Source: Microbacterium paraoxydans (lineage in GTDB: Bacteria > Actinomycetota > Actinomycetes > Actinomycetales > Microbacteriaceae). From it: a stretch of 64,000 nucleotides of DNA. The DNA lies in NCBI RefSeq assembly GCF_018224615.1, contig NZ_JAGTUK010000001.1, forward strand, positions 930,001 through 994,000. Direction: 5' to 3'. Below, piece after piece: positions 61,619 through 64,000 of this stretch (its first letter is position 1; each line of letters begins with the position of its first letter). A program made the translations under genes and the position numbers. Under the pieces are notes generated by a model. It did not search any database and had not been told where the DNA came from. It saw only the letters and a program-made list of their open reading frames with translations.

Positions 61619-62341
61619 TCAGCCCTGCGCGTGCAGCGCGCTCTCCACGCCGCTGATGCGCGCCTGCTCGTCGAAACGGAACGTGGCGGTGCCGCTCGTG
61701 TCGACCACGGTGGCGCCGGAGAACGATGCATCCGTCCACGTGAGCGTCCAGCCCGCCAGCCGCGCGAGGTCCCAGACCGAGGTGCGCGCGTCGGGCAGCG
61801 CCGTTCCCGAGAGCACGCGCGGCAGAGCCACCACGGCGTCGGCGACCGTAAGCGGGGCCAGCGGCGCGTCGAGAAGGAACACCGCGCGCGTGCCGCCGTC
61901 GACCGGTGCGGAGTAGTAGGGGGAGCGCCCGGTGAGCTCGACCGCGACCCCGCCGACCGTGTGCGCCGCCTGCGCGATCCAGTCGGCATCGCCCGACGCC
62001 TCGGCCGGGAAGGGCACCTCCGGTGCGGTCAGCTCGGCGACCCCGTGCTCGGTGCCGTATGCGCGCAACTGAGACGCGACACCCTGCGGGTCGCCCTGTG
62101 GGTGCGCCCAGGCCCACAGCAGCGAGCGCGGACCGGGGGCGATCGTGGCGACGAGGTGCGCACGGGTCACCAGCTGACGCGCCGGGTCGGCGTTCGCGGT
62201 GAAGGTCAGCGTGCCGGCCGCGAGATCGGCGTCCCAGCGGTGCTCGCCGAGTGCATCCGCCGCCGCGGAGAGGGCGTCCTGGCGGAGCGCGGTGAACAGG
62301 GCGGCACGGTCGGCGAGCGGCTGGAGGGCGGCGAAGGTCAT
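61619..62341 (-). CDS. DUF6882 family protein
   Basis: A 240-residue cytosolic protein of unknown function. The first half resembles actinobacterial DUF6882 proteins: FTALRQDALSAAADALGEHRWDADLAAGTLTFTANADPARQLVTRAHLVATIAPGPRSLLWAWAHP, followed by YGTEHGVAELTAPEVPF and a small-residue helix DADWIAQAAHTVGGVAVELTGRSPYYSAPVDGGTRAVFLLD. The LLWAWAHP motif is the most characteristic point. No membrane helix or signal peptide is seen. It is preceded by a leaderless-type promoter hexamer and lies 22 bases from the MFS gene upstream on the same strand. Confidence 0.75.
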   Translation of the reverse strand: MTFAALQPLADRAALFTALRQDALSAAADALGEHRWDADLAAGTLTFTANADPARQLVTRAHLVATIAPGPRSLLWAWAHPQGDPQGVASQLRAYGTEHGVAELTAPEVPFPAEASGDADWIAQAAHTVGGVAVELTGRSPYYSAPVDGGTRAVFLLDAPLAPLTVADAVVALPRVLSGTALPDARTSVWDLARLAGWTLTWTDASFSGATVVDTSGTATFRFDEQARISGVESALHAQG

Positions 62342-62347
62342 GCCCCC

Positions 62348-62353
62348 AGTCTC
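62348..62353 (-). promoter_or_regulatory. -10-like hexamer of a leaderless promoter (DUF6882 gene)
   Basis: GAGACT on the minus strand, six bases before the ATG at 62341; the first bases deviate from TANNNT. Confidence 0.4.
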
Positions 62354-62363
62354 CCCGGGATTG

Positions 62364-63611
62364 CTATGAATCCGCCAGTTCCGCGTGCGCCGGGGCGACC
62401 GCCGACGCGGGCCGTCCCATCCGCCAGACGCTCGGCACCGCGAGAGTCGCGAGAGCGATCACCGCGTACAGCACCCCCGACGTGACCAGCACGGTGGAGG
62501 GGTCGGCATGCGAGATCAGCCAGCCGTACACGAGCGTGCCGACCGGCATCACCACGAAGCTGCCGAGCATGTCGTAGCTGGCGACCCGCGACAGCTTCTC
62601 GCCCGGCACGTTCTCCATCATCGCGAGGTTCCACCCGGTGGCGAACACCTCGGCACCCGCACCGGCGAGGAACGCGGCCATCGCCAGCAGCACCACCCCG
62701 GGATGCACGCCGAGCACCGTGAGCGGGATCGCGAACGCGGCCATGCCGATCATCCCGTACCGCAGCGGGCGGCGCAGCGGCACCCACATCAGCAGCAGCG
62801 TCATCAGCAGCACGCCGACGCCCTCGGCGCTGAGCACCCAGCCCCACCCGGTGATGCCGAGCCGGTCGTCGTTCTTGGCGATGTACGGCCCCACCACACC
62901 CCACGCACCCACGTGGATCGCGTTCATGACCATGAAGGCCAGCACGATCGTCCACAGCCAGCTGCGGCTCCAGAACTCGTGCCACCCCACCCGCAGGTCG
63001 TGGAACATCGTGGTGCCGCCCGCCGGGGCCGGAGGGGGGAGCTTCACGAGCGCGAGCACCGGGATCGCGATCAGCCAGCCGGCGGCCTGCACCACCATGG
63101 CCCAGGCGGGACCAGCGGCCGCCACCACGATGCCCGCGATCACGGGCCCGCCGATCGTGACGGCCGAGCGCACGAACGACAGCATCGCGTTGGCCTGCTG
63201 CAGATGCTCCGGCGTGGTCAGCTGCGGGATGATGCCCTGCATCGCCGGGAGCACGAACGCCGTGGAGGCGCCGTTCAGCACCGACAGGATCGCCAGCAGG
63301 GGGACGGTCGCCGTGCCCGTGAACAGCAGGGCCGCCATCGCCCCGACCGTGAGGATGTCGACCACGTAGCAGGACTGGATGATGAGCGCGCGCGGCAGCC
63401 GGTCGGCGATGACCCCGCCGAACAGCACGAACACGATGTTGCTGATCGTGAACGCGGCCAGCACCACGGACAGCGACCGGGCGTCGTTGTCGATCTCCAG
63501 CACCGCGAACGCGAGCGCGATCGACGACATCGACCCCGTGATCATCGTGATGGCGCGCGCGAGGAAGAACCAGCGGAAGTTGCGGTCCTGCATCGCGGCG
63601 AGTGTGCGCAC
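62364..63611 (-). CDS. MFS transporter
   Basis: A 415-residue major facilitator protein with 12 predicted helices. The N-terminus RTLAAMQDRNFRWFFLARAITMITGSMSSIALAFAVLEI and the segment NIVFVLFGGVIADRLPRALIIQSCYVVDIL (loop 2-3 motif A equivalent, GGVIADRLPRA) match the MFS_3/enterobactin-exporter-like group common in actinobacteria. GIIPQLTTPEHLQQANAMLSFVRSAVTIGGPVIAGIVV is the conserved helix 4-5 region of this group. Export of a small compound is likely; the substrate cannot be named. The start is GTG with AAGGATG upstream. It probably cotranscribes with the DUF6882 gene, 22 bases downstream. Confidence 0.92.
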   Translation of the reverse strand: MRTLAAMQDRNFRWFFLARAITMITGSMSSIALAFAVLEIDNDARSLSVVLAAFTISNIVFVLFGGVIADRLPRALIIQSCYVVDILTVGAMAALLFTGTATVPLLAILSVLNGASTAFVLPAMQGIIPQLTTPEHLQQANAMLSFVRSAVTIGGPVIAGIVVAAAGPAWAMVVQAAGWLIAIPVLALVKLPPPAPAGGTTMFHDLRVGWHEFWSRSWLWTIVLAFMVMNAIHVGAWGVVGPYIAKNDDRLGITGWGWVLSAEGVGVLLMTLLLMWVPLRRPLRYGMIGMAAFAIPLTVLGVHPGVVLLAMAAFLAGAGAEVFATGWNLAMMENVPGEKLSRVASYDMLGSFVVMPVGTLVYGWLISHADPSTVLVTSGVLYAVIALATLAVPSVWRMGRPASAVAPAHAELADS

Positions 63612-63691
63612 CGGCTCATCCTTCCCGGCCGCATCGCATCACGCAAACGGCTCCCGCGCGGCCGCACCGGCGACCGGGTCGGGTTCCGGGC

Positions 63692-64000
63692 TCAGTAGCT
63701 GGCGCGACCGGCGCCGTCCGTGCCGATGAACCGCGTGGCGAGCGCCTCGGAGGCACGGGCCAGGAGCGCCACGTCCGCTCCGACCGCGACGAAGTCGGCA
63801 CCTGCTGCGAGGTAGGCGTCCGCGGCGGCGGGGTCGAACGCGTTCACGCCCACCGGCGTGCCCGTACCGTGCACGGCCGCGAACACCGACTCCACCGCGC
63901 CGACCACGTCGGGGTGCGTCTGCTGACCCAGCAGTCCCATCGACGCGGACAGGTCGGACGGGCCGACGAACACCGCATCCACGCCGTCGACCGCCGCGAT
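63692..64000 (-). CDS. HpcH/HpaI aldolase family protein (C-terminal part)
   Basis: The frame runs off the right edge, so only the last 102 residues are visible. IAAVDGVDAVFVGPSDLSASMGLLGQ is the typical metal and substrate segment of class II 2-keto-3-deoxy-sugar-acid aldolases (HpcH/HpaI, RhmA, GarL type). TPVGVNAFDPAAADAYLAAGADFVAVGADVALLARASE is the C-terminal barrel strand and helix. These enzymes cleave 2-keto-3-deoxy acids to pyruvate (or a derivative) and an aldehyde. Which substrate is used cannot be read from this end. It is on the minus strand, 80 bases upstream of the MFS gene. Confidence 0.88.
   Translation of the reverse strand: MAAVDGVDAVFVGPSDLSASMGLLGQQTHPDVVGAVESVFAAVHGTGTPVGVNAFDPAAADAYLAAGADFVAVGADVALLARASEALATRFIGTDGAGRASY

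Overview
The window is about 70% GC, almost wholly coding, and carries an ordinary chromosomal gene set of a high-GC Gram-positive bacterium. The family content (DUF6350/PerM, DUF3817, ECF42 sigma factor with a DGPF partner, monomeric isocitrate dehydrogenase, ROK-regulated amino-sugar genes, stand-alone LigD-type polymerase and LigC-type ligase, LAxTG surface protein) points to Actinobacteria, most likely Microbacteriaceae and probably Microbacterium; the genus is my inference. No insertion sequence, prophage, tRNA, rRNA or CRISPR array was seen.

Layout. 1-5.2 kb: end of a DUF3817 protein overlapping guaA, a glycosyltransferase, and a DGPF protein/ECF42 sigma pair with a candidate ECF42 promoter. 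5.2-10.2 kb: small membrane proteins (GlsB-like, Bax-inhibitor-like, YccF), a glycerophosphodiester phosphodiesterase and an ABC transporter pair. 10.3-21.2 kb: a lamin-tail/beta-propeller surface protein with a sortase-type tail, pcrA helicase, an SseB-like protein, a convergent pair of NHEJ-type enzymes (polymerase and ligase), an FAD oxidoreductase and a Cys-tailed unknown. 21.2-34 kb: an acyl-CoA dehydrogenase with its TetR regulator, sucCD, a TetR/VOC divergent pair, a purine permease, perM-purN-purH, and a DNA alkylation repair pair (Ada-AlkA fusion plus Ogt). The order pcrA, sucCD, perM, purN, purH resembles the Mycobacterium tuberculosis Rv0949c-Rv0957 region as I recall it.

34-45 kb: a heterodimeric ABC exporter preceded by a 21-codon leader peptide and a terminator-like hairpin (probable attenuator), an unknown membrane/coiled-coil protein, an acetyltransferase, monomeric icd, an L,D-transpeptidase and RidA. 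44-59 kb is an amino-sugar and D-amino-acid block: a D-amino-acid PLP enzyme, a single-frame fusion of D-aminoacylase with GH20 hexosaminidase, a ROK repressor, a ROK kinase, nagB, and further on nagA with a second GH20 enzyme. Between the two halves sits a membrane-anchored sigma/anti-sigma fusion. Next to nagA is an array of six tandem hairpins with a conserved loop and changing but still pairing stems, the most unusual non-coding element here. 59-64 kb: a ZTP riboswitch ahead of glyA-folD, a DUF6882 protein, an MFS transporter and a partial HpcH/HpaI aldolase.

Regulation visible in the sequence: at least thirteen genes have a -10-like hexamer (TANNNT or close) exactly six bases before the start codon, which indicates leaderless transcripts. 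Clear inverted-repeat operators lie beside two TetR genes and the ROK gene, and one 18-bp palindrome is shared by the sucCD and icd promoters.
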